Part shown: positions 46,828 to 55,851 of the stretch, one piece after another
Numbering within the stretch: position 1 is the first letter of the stretch
Layout of the letters: each line of letters opens with the position of its first letter
DNA from: Halomonas faecis
GTDB taxonomy: Bacteria; Pseudomonadota; Gammaproteobacteria; Pseudomonadales; Halomonadaceae
Length of the DNA: 64,000 nt
Direction: 5' to 3'
Assembly: GCF_010993975.1 (NCBI RefSeq)
Contig: NZ_JAACZO010000011.1
Span: 1-64,000, forward strand
The notes under the pieces: model-generated
Databases searched by the model: none
What the model saw: the letters and a program-made list of their open reading frames with translations, nothing else
What the model was told of the DNA's origin: nothing
Position numbers and translations under genes: made by a program

Positions 46828-48303
46828 TCAGGTGCGCAGCACGCCGAAATGGGTCAGGCCTCGGTCGGCCAGGTGCAACGCCTGCATGCGGCTCATCACC
46901 CCCTGGTCGCAGTAGAGGAGGTACTCGCGGTCGTGGGGCAGCGCCTCGGCCCGGGACTGGAGTTCGTAGAAGGGGATGGCGAGCTGTTCCACCTGGGGCA
47001 GATTCAGCGGTGCCGCCTCGCGTTCATCGGGAGGTCGGATATCGATGACGCTGACCGCCTTGCGGTCGGTCAATGCGGCGACACCTTCGACGATGGGTAC
47101 GTCGTCGTTGCCGGCGACGCTGGCATCGTCCAGCAGACGGTCCGAGCGGGTAGAGACGGCACAGGCGACGGCCTCGTCGAGTACCCCGAAGTCGAACGCC
47201 TGCTCGGCGGCAAGCACCTTGTCGCGGCGTGCCTGAGTGTTGGGTCGCCGCGAGATGGCGCCACACACCTCCGGCATTCCCTCGGCGAAGCGGTCGGTGC
47301 CGATCCGGCGTGCCGTGGCGATGATGTCGAGCTTGTCCTCGGCGATCAGCGGGCGCAGCGTGGGAAGTTCGCTCACCTCGTCGATCAATGCCAGGTTGGT
47401 CAGACTCTGGCTGGAGACCTGAGCGATGGCATCGCCGGTGGCGAGCACGGGAATTCGCGCGCGCTTGGCGATGTCCCCCGCGGCGCGCACCATCATGCGC
47501 TTGAGCACCACGCCGATGAGCCCATCGGGAATGGTGCGATGCATTTCGCCGACGACCCCCTCGAAGGGCACGCGAATGAACTGAACCCGGTGCGAGCGGC
47601 TGTACCGTTCCCATAGGTGGTGAGCCACCTCGCGTACCGCGCGCTCATGGGCGGGGCCACCCATGTCGAAGAACAGGAAGTGCGTCTTGATCCCGCGGCG
47701 GATCAGCTTCCAGGCCGCCACGGGGGAGTCGAAGCCGCCGGAGAGCAGGCACAGGGCCTGGCCTTGCTGGCCGAGGGGATAGCCGCCCAGCCCCGGCCAG
47801 CCCTGGTGGATCAGACGCAGGCGCTGATCGATGACGTCCACGCGGACGTTGATCTCGGGGTGGTTCAAGTCGACCTGCGCGTCAGGGGCGGCGTCGAGCA
47901 GAATACGGCCCAGGTAGCGCTCGAGGTCGGCAGAGGTGAAATCGTGGCTGCCCCGGCGTTTGGCGCTGACCCGGAAGCGGTGGCCGGCGATGGCGGATTG
48001 CCAGATGACTGCCAGCCGTTTGCCGGTATCCTCGAAGGAGGTGAAGGGGACTTCTTCGACGACCTGGACGGCATGAATGCCGGGGATGCGCGTCAGGATG
48101 CTTTCCAGTTCGTCCCGTCGTTCGGCGGTCAGCGAGGCGTTGACGCTGACCTGCAGGGAATCCCAACCGCCCTTGATGCGTACGGCTTCACCGAAAGAGG
48201 CGAGCGTGTTGCGGACGTTGCTGACCAGGCAGCGAGTCATTTGCTGGCGTACCGGGCGCGACTTGATGGTGATTTCCGGGAACAGCTTGAGCAGGTAGTA
48301 CAT
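46828..48303 (-). CDS. thiI: tRNA 4-thiouridine synthase ThiI with rhodanese domain
   Basis: ThiI makes 4-thiouridine in tRNA and supplies sulfur for thiazole. The 491-residue product has an N-terminal ferredoxin-like and THUMP region (to about 165), the PP-loop LCLLSGGFDSPVAAW, and a C-terminal rhodanese domain. The latter's catalytic cysteine stands in LLYCDQGVMSRMQALHL, matching E. coli Cys456. I chose ATG at 48303 over the adjacent GTG at 48306. A possible -10 (TATACT, 48352-48347 on the minus strand) lies about 45 bases upstream. Confidence 0.95.
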   Translation of the reverse strand: MYYLLKLFPEITIKSRPVRQQMTRCLVSNVRNTLASFGEAVRIKGGWDSLQVSVNASLTAERRDELESILTRIPGIHAVQVVEEVPFTSFEDTGKRLAVIWQSAIAGHRFRVSAKRRGSHDFTSADLERYLGRILLDAAPDAQVDLNHPEINVRVDVIDQRLRLIHQGWPGLGGYPLGQQGQALCLLSGGFDSPVAAWKLIRRGIKTHFLFFDMGGPAHERAVREVAHHLWERYSRSHRVQFIRVPFEGVVGEMHRTIPDGLIGVVLKRMMVRAAGDIAKRARIPVLATGDAIAQVSSQSLTNLALIDEVSELPTLRPLIAEDKLDIIATARRIGTDRFAEGMPEVCGAISRRPNTQARRDKVLAAEQAFDFGVLDEAVACAVSTRSDRLLDDASVAGNDDVPIVEGVAALTDRKAVSVIDIRPPDEREAAPLNLPQVEQLAIPFYELQSRAEALPHDREYLLYCDQGVMSRMQALHLADRGLTHFGVLRT

Positions 48304-48480
48304 CACGGCTTCGCTTGTCTAAGATTAGTAAAAACAATTGGTTGTCAGTATACCAGAGGTTCGCTCGGCGCTCTTTTCGCTTCCTTCTACCTGCGGCACT
48401 GCCCCGAAGCGAGGCCCGATAACGTAGCGCGCCCGGCAGTCGCCGGGCGCGGTGGTGGCATCGACCATGCTGGGGTGCCG

Positions 48481-48762
48481 TCAATACAGCGCCTGTTCCT
48501 CGCTCACCACTTCCTTGAGCAGTTCCAGGAACAGCTTGTCGGCTTCGGAGTGGTCATCCGGGTCTTCGGGGATGTGCACGCTGGTGGTGTCGGAAATTTC
48601 GTTGGCGATGCGGGCCATGACGTCCCGGGGCGCGTCCTGGTCCAAATGGCGCCGGGCGATTTCCAACGACTGTTCGAGAATCTTGGGATCTTGCAGCAGC
48701 TTCTTGATGAAGTCGCGTAGCTCATTGATTACCCGCGTCTTCTGAATTTCCGAAGATGACAT
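48481..48762 (-). CDS. Acidic 93-residue protein of unknown function
   Basis: A small helical protein, MSSSEIQKTRVINELRDFIK at its start, then LLQDPKILEQSLEIARRHL and an acidic C terminus (PEDPDDHSEADKLF). ATG at 48762 follows AAAAGGAGAGACC, a strong ribosome site. No transmembrane segment or known motif. It is divergent from the type I secretion operon and 177 bases upstream of thiI on the same strand. I do not recognise its family. Confidence 0.65.
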   Translation of the reverse strand: MSSSEIQKTRVINELRDFIKKLLQDPKILEQSLEIARRHLDQDAPRDVMARIANEISDTTSVHIPEDPDDHSEADKLFLELLKEVVSEEQALY

Positions 48763-49213
48763 GGCGGTCTCTCCTTTTCGCGATTGGCCCTGTCGGCGTT
48801 GCCGCGACGATAGCACGTTTGCGCGATGCTGGCAGCGGACCTACCTGGCTGGGCGGTGGATCGTCCTGGCGTGGCTGGATCCTAGGCGGCCGAACGGTCC
48901 GCGTAAGACATGGCTTACATTGTAGAACGCCGATAGATTCGCTTTCACGCGCGTTGACTGTGTTGGACATTCAGCAAAATAGGGTTACGATGAGTTACAT
49001 ACGCAGAGCTTAATGCTTTCCAGTGATCAACCTGAGCTTTTTGACTAAAGTTAAGCTAATCCCATCTGTCCGGATCCTTGATGCAAGTGCGCGGCTTTAT
49101 CGATTGGCTGAGAGGGAGGAATGGCGGAGGCGGCACGCTGGCGGTGCCGGACGGCAAACGGGTGGATTCGAAAAGCTAAAGCAACAGCAACCGTACGGTG
49201 ACAGGGACTACCA
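48763..49213 (+). promoter_or_regulatory. 451-base upstream region of the secretion/adhesin operon
   Basis: This gap between the divergent 93-residue gene and the TolC fusion is the longest non-coding stretch between genes. The best sigma-70 candidate is TTGGAC (48963-48968), 17 bases, TACGAT (48986-48991). A second TTGACT at 49040-49045 lacks a good -10. The part from 48900 to 49080 is AT-rich compared with the surroundings. A short open frame at 49023-49244 lacks codon bias and runs into the real gene; I do not count it. Confidence 0.5.
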
Positions 49214-51409
49214 ATGGCTTCATCACAAGAAACGCAGCGCATGACGTGGGGACAGCAGGCCGGCCGCATGGCGACACGTGTCGGTCTTGGTTCGACATTG
49301 GCACTTCTCCCGCTGGCGGCAGCCATGGCCCAGGGGCTGCCTCAGGGAATGGCTTCACCCGGCTCCGCCGACCTGCGGGGGGTCATCCAGCAGGCCATGG
49401 CCACCAACCCCGAGGTTCGCGCCGCCTGGAACGAGTTTCAGGCATCCGGCCACGATCGGCGCGAGGCATGGGGCAACTATCTGCCCAGCATCGATGTCTC
49501 TGCGGGGGTCGGCCGTGAGGACCGCGAGGATGATTTCCGAGGCAGTTACGATAGCCAGTTCGCCGAGCTGAGCCTCAACCAGATGATCTATGACGGCTTC
49601 GCCACGCAAAGCGAGGTCGAGCGTTTGGACCGGGCCCGCTTGGTGCGCTACTACGAACTGCTGGGAGCCAGTGAGGAAGTCGCTCTGGAGGCGGCACGTG
49701 CATACTTGGACGTTCGCCGTTATCGCGAGCTGGTCACGCTGGCTCAAGAGAACTACGCCGAACACATGCGCGTCTATGACCAGATCGAGGAGCGCGTGCG
49801 TTCCGGCGCCGGCCGCGGGGTCGACCTTCAGCAGATCAACGGTCGCCTGGCACTGGCCGAGTCCAACCTGATGACCGAGGCCTCCAACCTGCACGACGTG
49901 TCGGCGCGCTATCAGCGCATCGTCGGCGATCTGCCGGCGGAAAACCTCGCGCCGGCACCCGAACTGGACGAGCGGATTCCCGCCTCCGTGGCCGAGGCCG
50001 TGGACCTGGCGTTCCAGGGCAATCCCGATTTCCATGCCGCCATCGAGAACATCGAAGCCAAGCGTGCCGAGGAGAGCCAGACCCAGGCGGCTTTCCAGCC
50101 GCGTCTCGATCTGCGGGCGAGAACGGGCACCTACGAGAACAACGATGGCAGTTTCGACGGCGATGACCGCTACGACCGTCATCGGGTCGAACTGGTTGCC
50201 AGCATGAACCTGTACAACGGCGGCAGCGACCTGGCTTCCTATCGCGCGGCCAGTGAGCGTGTGGAGCAGTCGGTGGATCTTCGCGACAAGGCCTGTCACG
50301 ACGTCCGACAGACCACCCAGATCGCCTACAACGACACTCAGCGCCTGCGTGAGCAGCTCGACTATCTCAACGAGCACCGCCAGTCCATCGACCGCGTGCG
50401 CGGCGCCTACCAGCAGCAGTTCGACATCGGCGAGCGCACCCTGCTCGACCTGCTGGACAGCGAAAACGAATACTTCGAAGCCAGCCGCGCTTACGTCAAT
50501 GCGCTCTATGACATCCGCATCGCCGATGCCCGGACCCTGGCCGCCATGGGTGAGCTGATGCAGTCACTCGAGGTGACGCGCGAGGACATGCCGATCCTGG
50601 CGGAGTTGGGCAGCGATGGCGTCTCCCTCGATCCCGATACGGTGTGTCCCGTGCAAGGGCCGTCCGGTTTCACCCTGGACGACCTCACCCGCGGGCTCGG
50701 TTCCACGGCACCGGCGCCTGACCGCGAGCCGGACGTTACGCTCTCGGCCGATGCCCTGTTCGCGGTCAACAGTGCCGAGCTGGGGCCCGATGCCCGTAAC
50801 GAGCTGGATTCACTGGCCGAGCAGATCCGCCAGCGTGACGATCTGGCCCGTGTGTTCATTGCCGGTCATGCCGACACTACGGGCAGCGATGCCATCAACG
50901 ATCCCCTCTCGCAGCGGCGTGCCGACAGCGTGGCGAGCTACCTGGTAAGCCAGGGCGTCAGTGCCGACCTGATCCAGACGCGCGGCTATGGCTCTCGGCA
51001 GCCGGTGGCCAGCAATGACAGTGCCGATGGGCGACGTCAGAATCGCCGGGTCGAGGTGACGCTCGAGAGTCGCGGAGAAAGCGCCGCGAACTTCGATCTC
51101 GATTCATCACCAAGCGTTTCCCAGCTGTCGAAGCCGACGGAAACGTCCGGCGAGCGGCTGGTCGCCTTCGAATCCAGTGCGACGGAAACTCGCGAGACAT
51201 TCCTCCAGGTAGCGGCTCTCTCTCGCCAGGAGGCCGCCGATACATTGCGCACCACCCTTACCGACGCCCTCGATGAGCCCACCCGGACGGCCAGTGGCGG
51301 TGGACTCCATCGCGTCCTGGTCGGTCCACTCTCGGCTGGCGACCTGGAATCGGTGCAGCAGAGACTGGGTGACCTGGGCTATCAGGACGCCTACGCCACG
51401 CGAGGTTGA
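49214..51409 (+). CDS. TolC-family outer membrane channel fused to OmpA and SPOR domains
   Basis: This 731-residue protein has a signal peptide (about 1-38, ending AMA) and a TolC/LapE-type channel (about 50-455) with two outer-membrane efflux repeats (YDGFATQSEVERL, YNGGSDLASYRAA; FDIGERTLLDLLDSENEYF). An OmpA-like peptidoglycan-binding domain follows (about 510-620, FIAGHADTTGSDAIN, SQRRADSVASYL, RRVEVTLE). A SPOR-like end (about 655-731, FLQVAALSRQEAAD, HRVLVGPL) closes it. Ordinary TolC proteins end after the channel. The two added domains would tie the exporter to peptidoglycan. ATG at 49214 follows AGGGACTACCA. It starts the secretion operon. Confidence 0.88.
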   Translation: MASSQETQRMTWGQQAGRMATRVGLGSTLALLPLAAAMAQGLPQGMASPGSADLRGVIQQAMATNPEVRAAWNEFQASGHDRREAWGNYLPSIDVSAGVGREDREDDFRGSYDSQFAELSLNQMIYDGFATQSEVERLDRARLVRYYELLGASEEVALEAARAYLDVRRYRELVTLAQENYAEHMRVYDQIEERVRSGAGRGVDLQQINGRLALAESNLMTEASNLHDVSARYQRIVGDLPAENLAPAPELDERIPASVAEAVDLAFQGNPDFHAAIENIEAKRAEESQTQAAFQPRLDLRARTGTYENNDGSFDGDDRYDRHRVELVASMNLYNGGSDLASYRAASERVEQSVDLRDKACHDVRQTTQIAYNDTQRLREQLDYLNEHRQSIDRVRGAYQQQFDIGERTLLDLLDSENEYFEASRAYVNALYDIRIADARTLAAMGELMQSLEVTREDMPILAELGSDGVSLDPDTVCPVQGPSGFTLDDLTRGLGSTAPAPDREPDVTLSADALFAVNSAELGPDARNELDSLAEQIRQRDDLARVFIAGHADTTGSDAINDPLSQRRADSVASYLVSQGVSADLIQTRGYGSRQPVASNDSADGRRQNRRVEVTLESRGESAANFDLDSSPSVSQLSKPTETSGERLVAFESSATETRETFLQVAALSRQEAADTLRTTLTDALDEPTRTASGGGLHRVLVGPLSAGDLESVQQRLGDLGYQDAYATRG

Positions 51410-51484
51410 GCCGGTGTGCCAGCCGGTGCCCGGTGGCATCGGCTGGTGTTTTTCATGCATTCCGGCTGATGGCGAGAGGTGTTC

Positions 51485-53659
51485 GTGAGCCAACAGGAAA
51501 ATCTGGAGGCAACGCTCGGTGACGAGCGTTCGTCGGCAGTGCAGGACGAGCTGCTGGAGTGTTTGCTGAGCGTGGCCCGTGCGCACGATCACGAGGCCAC
51601 TCCCGAGTCGTTGGTGGCCGGCTTGCCACTCGAGGAAGGGCGGCTGACGCCGGCCGTCTTCCCGCGCGCGGCAGCGCGAGCCGGTATGACGGCGCGCATC
51701 GTCAAGAGTCGCCTGGTACAGCTCAACCCGGCTTTGTTCCCGGCGGTGCTATTACTGGAGCCGGGTCGGGCCTGCTTGCTGGTGGCGCTGGATATCAAGG
51801 CGCGTAAAGCTCAGGTGATCTTTCCGGAGCTGGGCGATGCCGTCTCGGAAGTGAGCCTCGACGGCTTGCAGCGCAGCTACAGCGGCCAGGCGATCTACGT
51901 CAGACCACGCTTCCACTTCGATGCACGGGGGCCGGAGGTCAAGAAGCAGCGTGCGCGCCACTGGTTCTGGGGCGTGATTCGCGAGAACCGCAAGCTCTAC
52001 CGCGATGTCATCGTCGGCTCGGTGCTGATCAACCTCTTTGCGGTTGCCATGCCGCTGTTCGTGCTCAACGTCTACGACCGCGTGGTCCCCAATCAGGCGA
52101 CCGAGACACTGTGGGTGCTGGCCATCGGCATCTTCATCGTGCTGTGCGTCGATCTGGCACTGCGACTGATGCGCAACGCCTTCGTGGATCTGGCGGCCAG
52201 CCGTGCCGACGTCAAGCTGTCGTCGTCGATCATGGCGAGGGTCTTGGGGATGCGCATGGAGGCAAAGCCGGCATCCACGGGCTCCTTCACGGCCACGCTG
52301 CAATCCTTCGAATCGGTGCGGGCCTTCATCGGTTCCGCCACGGTGGTGGGCCTCGTCGATCTGCCTTTCGTGCTGATGTTCGCCGCGATCATCGCGCTGA
52401 TCGGCCCGCCGCTGGTGATCCCCGTGTTGGTGGGCATCGTCGTGGTGCTGCTCTACGCCCTGGCGGCTCAGGGAAAGCTGCATGAGCTCTCCGAAACTAC
52501 CTGGCGGGTGGGTGCCCAACGCAACGCCACCCTGGTGGAGTCGGTCTCGCATCTGGAAACCGTCAAGGCCCTGCGTGCGGAGAGTCGCATCCAGGGTACC
52601 TGGGAAAAGGCCAGTGCCTTCCTGTCGCGGACGGCCGCTCAACTACGCCTGGTCAGCTCCTCCGTCTCCAGCATGGCGCTGTGGACCCAGCATACCGTGG
52701 CAGTCGCTGTGATCATCATCGGTGTCTACCAGATCATCGAAGGCAACCTGACCCAAGGCGGACTCATCGCCGCCTATCTGCTCTCCTCGCGGGCCATGGC
52801 GCCGGTGAGCCAGGCGGCAGCGCTGCTGGCTCAGTATCATCAGTCCTCGACGGCACTCGAGTCGCTCAATGGCGTAATGGACAAGCCGGTCGAGCGCCCC
52901 GATGGCAGCCACTTCATCAGCCGTCCGGTGGTGCGCGGCGATGTCGCTTTCGACAAAGTGTCGTTGCGCTATCCCGAGACCGAGAACGAGGCGCTGCGCG
53001 ATGTGTCGCTGAGGGTCAAGGCAGGAGAAAAAGTCGCACTGTTGGGGCGTGTCGGCTCTGGCAAATCGACCCTGCACAAGCTGCTGCTGGGGCTCTATCA
53101 GCCCACCGCCGGAGCGGTGATGATCGACGACGTCGATATCCGCCAGTTCGACCCCCTGCAACTGCGCCGCCATATCGGCTACGTACCCCAGGACGTCAGT
53201 CTCTTTTTCGGCACCCTGCGGGAAAACATCGTCGCCGGCGGTGGCAGCGATGGCGTCGAGGACGAAGCGCTGCTGCACGCGGTGAAATTGAGCGGCCTGG
53301 AATCGCTGGTCAACAGTCACCCTCATGGCGTCGATCTGCCCGTGGGGGAGAGTGGCGGCATGCTCTCCGGTGGGCAGCGCCAGGCAGTGGCCATTGCACG
53401 TGCCGTGGTGCACGACCCTCAGATACTGCTGCTCGACGAGCCCACCAGCTCCATGGACAACGCCAGCGAGGAGGCCTTCAAGAGCCAACTGACGACCTAT
53501 GCCGAGGGCAAGACGCTGCTGCTGGTGACCCACCGCACCTCGCTGCTGTCGCTGGTGGATCGCATCATCGTCGTCGACGGTGGCAAGGTCGTTGCCGATG
53601 GCCCGCGCGACAAGGTCGTCGAAGCCCTGCGCAAAGGACAGATCGGGAGGGCCAACTGA
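51485..53659 (+). CDS. Type I secretion ABC exporter, LapB-like
   Basis: This is a 724-residue inner-membrane ABC exporter with an N-terminal C39-like domain (about 25-150) in which I see no catalytic Cys-His pair, as usual for adhesin exporters. The membrane domain (about 165-455) has six helices. The ATPase has LLGRVGSGKSTLHK (Walker A), MLSGGQRQAVAIARA (signature) and QILLLDEPTSSMD (Walker B). I prefer GTG at 51485 (MSQQENLEA), five bases after GAGAGG, over GTG at 51479. The stop overlaps the adaptor start (TGATG). The substrate is presumably the giant adhesin downstream. Confidence 0.93.
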   Translation: MSQQENLEATLGDERSSAVQDELLECLLSVARAHDHEATPESLVAGLPLEEGRLTPAVFPRAAARAGMTARIVKSRLVQLNPALFPAVLLLEPGRACLLVALDIKARKAQVIFPELGDAVSEVSLDGLQRSYSGQAIYVRPRFHFDARGPEVKKQRARHWFWGVIRENRKLYRDVIVGSVLINLFAVAMPLFVLNVYDRVVPNQATETLWVLAIGIFIVLCVDLALRLMRNAFVDLAASRADVKLSSSIMARVLGMRMEAKPASTGSFTATLQSFESVRAFIGSATVVGLVDLPFVLMFAAIIALIGPPLVIPVLVGIVVVLLYALAAQGKLHELSETTWRVGAQRNATLVESVSHLETVKALRAESRIQGTWEKASAFLSRTAAQLRLVSSSVSSMALWTQHTVAVAVIIIGVYQIIEGNLTQGGLIAAYLLSSRAMAPVSQAAALLAQYHQSSTALESLNGVMDKPVERPDGSHFISRPVVRGDVAFDKVSLRYPETENEALRDVSLRVKAGEKVALLGRVGSGKSTLHKLLLGLYQPTAGAVMIDDVDIRQFDPLQLRRHIGYVPQDVSLFFGTLRENIVAGGGSDGVEDEALLHAVKLSGLESLVNSHPHGVDLPVGESGGMLSGGQRQAVAIARAVVHDPQILLLDEPTSSMDNASEEAFKSQLTTYAEGKTLLLVTHRTSLLSLVDRIIVVDGGKVVADGPRDKVVEALRKGQIGRAN

Positions 53660-55086
53660 TGGCGAGCCGCAAGCCAACCGCCGAACAGCAAGGCTTCGAA
53701 GCCATCGGGCGGTTCTCCACGGTGGGGGGCAAGCCCTTTCGGCCCTTGGTCGATCGTCTCTTTGCCCGCCGCGTGACGGCGGCGCACTTGAACCGCGACT
53801 GGGCCAGTGATGCCGACTGGGCGCGCATGCAGCAGGATCCGATCCGGGCGCGAGCCTTGCTGTATGTCTTCCTGCTCGCCGTGGCGGCCTTGATCACTTG
53901 GTCGTACTTCGCCGCCATCGACGAAGTGACCCGTGGTGCCGGCCGTGTCATCCCCGCGCAGCAGCTGCAGCGCATCCAGTCGCTGGATGGCGGCGTAGTG
54001 CAGGAAATCCTCGTACGCGAAGGCCAAGTGGTCGAGAAGGGCGATGTGCTGATTAGTATCGACCCCACGCGTTACGTTTCCGACTTCCGGGAAAACCGTG
54101 CCCAGGCACTGGCCCTGCGTGCGCGCATCGAACGCTTGCGTGCGCTGGTTACCGACACGCCGTTCAATCCCGATGACGAGCTGCGTGCCGAAGTGCCGGA
54201 CATCGTCGCTCAGGAGCGTGAGGTCTACGAGAGCCGCCGCGAAGAGCTGCGCGAACAGGAGAACGTGCTGCGCGATCGCATTCGTCAGCGCGAAGAGGAG
54301 CTGCGCGAAGCCAATGCGCGGTTTGAGGCCGCCCAACGTGAATTGAGCATGGCCACCCGTGAGCTGAACCTCACCCGGCCGTTGCTCGACTCCGGTGCGG
54401 TTTCTGAGGTGGATGTTCTGCGGTTAGAGCGTGAAGTGTCCCAGGCGCGCGGTGAGCGCGAGCAGGCAGAGGCCTCCGTGGGTCGCCTCGAAGCGGCCGT
54501 GGAAGAAGCCGAGGGCCAGTTGACCGAACTCGGCAGCGAGCGGCGCAGCGACTGGCGCAACGACCTGGCCCAGACGCTTGGCGATCTCAATGCGCTGAAC
54601 GAGTCGAGCACCGGTCTGCAGAATCGTGTGCGCCTGGCCGAGCTGCGTTCGCCGGTGGATGGCGTGGTGCAGAAGCTGGAGATCAACACCGTTGGCGGGG
54701 TGGTTCAACCCGGACAGGAAGTGGTGAGTGTCGTGCCCAGCGACGAACAGCTGCTCGTCGAAGCGCGGATCGCCCCTCAGGACATCGCCTTCCTGAGCCC
54801 CGGCCAGCCAGCCACCATCAAGCTCACGGCCTATGACTACAGCATCTATGGCGGCCTGAAGGCCGAGCTGGACCACATCAGCGCCGATACCATCACCGAC
54901 GACAACGACAACACCTTTTATTTGGTGCGAGTCCGCAGCCTGGAAGGCGAATCGTTGGATAGCGACATTCAGGTCATTCCCGGCATGACGGCCGAGGTCG
55001 ACATCATGACCGGCAAACGCACCGTGATGCAGTTTTTGCTCAAGCCGGTGTTGCGCGCCTGGCGGGATTCCATGGGAGAACGATGA
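53659..55086 (+). CDS. Type I secretion membrane-fusion adaptor, HlyD/LapC-like
   Basis: This 475-residue HlyD-family adaptor has a short cytoplasmic N terminus, one membrane helix (about 64-86, ALLYVFLLAVAALITWSYF) and a lipoyl-type half (QSLDGGVVQEILVREGQVV). A long coiled-coil hairpin follows (about 165-300), then the second lipoyl half and the beta-barrel domain (RSPVDGVVQKLEINTVGGVV). ATG at 53659 overlaps the exporter stop by one base; the frame upstream is an overlapping shadow. It links the ABC exporter to the TolC fusion. Confidence 0.93.
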   Translation: MASRKPTAEQQGFEAIGRFSTVGGKPFRPLVDRLFARRVTAAHLNRDWASDADWARMQQDPIRARALLYVFLLAVAALITWSYFAAIDEVTRGAGRVIPAQQLQRIQSLDGGVVQEILVREGQVVEKGDVLISIDPTRYVSDFRENRAQALALRARIERLRALVTDTPFNPDDELRAEVPDIVAQEREVYESRREELREQENVLRDRIRQREEELREANARFEAAQRELSMATRELNLTRPLLDSGAVSEVDVLRLEREVSQARGEREQAEASVGRLEAAVEEAEGQLTELGSERRSDWRNDLAQTLGDLNALNESSTGLQNRVRLAELRSPVDGVVQKLEINTVGGVVQPGQEVVSVVPSDEQLLVEARIAPQDIAFLSPGQPATIKLTAYDYSIYGGLKAELDHISADTITDDNDNTFYLVRVRSLEGESLDSDIQVIPGMTAEVDIMTGKRTVMQFLLKPVLRAWRDSMGER

Positions 55087-55694
55087 TGGCTCACTGGTTT
55101 GTCAGTCACGGACGTGACGAATTTCCTCGCTGGCGCCAAGCCTTTCCTGCGGCTCGGCTCGCCTCCGGTGCCGATGCCAAGCTGCTGGCCAAGTCCGGCG
55201 ATGCGGTCTGGATCATGGACGACACACCCCAATGGCCGAGCCTGGTGGCGCCGTTGAGTGAACGCGGTGTCATCGTCGTGATCATGAGCCTGGCACCCAA
55301 TGATCGCGATGCCCTTCAGGCACTGCAGGCAGGTGCTCGTGGCTATCTGCACGCCCTGGCGTCGCCGGCTCTGTTCGAGCAAGCGGGACTGGTGACTGCC
55401 AACAAAGGCATTTGGGTACCGGCCGACCTCATGGGGCGAGTGCTGGGCGCAACGTATCAGGCCCTGGGCGGTGAATCCCGCTTGCCCAGCGATGAACTCT
55501 CGGCACTCACCGAGCGCGAGCGTGACGTCGCTCTGGCGGTGGCCAGTGGCAAGAGCAACAAGGAAGTCGCACGCAATCTCGACATCACCGAGCGGACCGT
55601 CAAGGCACACCTCGGCGCCGTCTTTCGCAAGCTCGGGGTTCGCGATCGCATGCAACTCGTGCTGCGTTTGGGGCAGCAGGCCGAAGTGTCGTAA
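55083..55694 (+). CDS. LuxR-type regulator with degenerate receiver
   Basis: This 203-residue regulator has a LuxR/FixJ helix-turn-helix at its C terminus (about 140-200): ALTERERDVALAVASGKSNK, ITERTVKAHLGAVFRKLGV. The N-terminal half has the length and fold pattern of a receiver but lacks the early acidic pair and the conserved Lys (GYLHA where GYLxK is usual). An aspartate remains in WIMDDTPQW. Phosphorylation is therefore doubtful. ATG at 55083 overlaps the adaptor stop, and an ATG at 55086 is an equal alternative. Its place between exporter genes and adhesin suggests it controls adhesin transcription. Confidence 0.85.
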   Translation: MMAHWFVSHGRDEFPRWRQAFPAARLASGADAKLLAKSGDAVWIMDDTPQWPSLVAPLSERGVIVVIMSLAPNDRDALQALQAGARGYLHALASPALFEQAGLVTANKGIWVPADLMGRVLGATYQALGGESRLPSDELSALTERERDVALAVASGKSNKEVARNLDITERTVKAHLGAVFRKLGVRDRMQLVLRLGQQAEVS

Positions 55695-55851
55695 TCATCG
55701 AAAACATTTCGTTACCTGTCCATCGGTACAATACCCAGCGACCGATGGCTTGCCTACCTTGAACCTCATAGAACTCATACGGGCGCACGGTATCCGTTCG
55801 GTGCGCGCCGTCTTCATAACATGATTTTTGACGTACGCAGGGGAACGAGTT
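55695..55851 (+). promoter_or_regulatory. Gap before the adhesin gene: weak promoter and hairpin
   Basis: A TACAAT -10-like box (55727-55732) has no good -35. A hairpin with arms GCGCAC and GTGCGC (about 55782-55805) has its T-rich stretch only some 20 bases later. The region may allow separate adhesin expression, possibly activated by the LuxR-type protein, or partial termination. The adhesin ATG is preceded by GGGGAACGAG. Confidence 0.35.

Noticed and set aside
48928..48935. GCCGATAG upstream of the secretion operon, suggesting FliA control of the adhesin exporter
   Set aside because: The bases at the -35 position do not resemble TAAAGTTT at any allowed spacing.
49023..49244. 73-codon frame in the gap before the TolC fusion
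   Set aside because: No ribosome site, overlaps the real gene start, and its codon use differs from neighbours.
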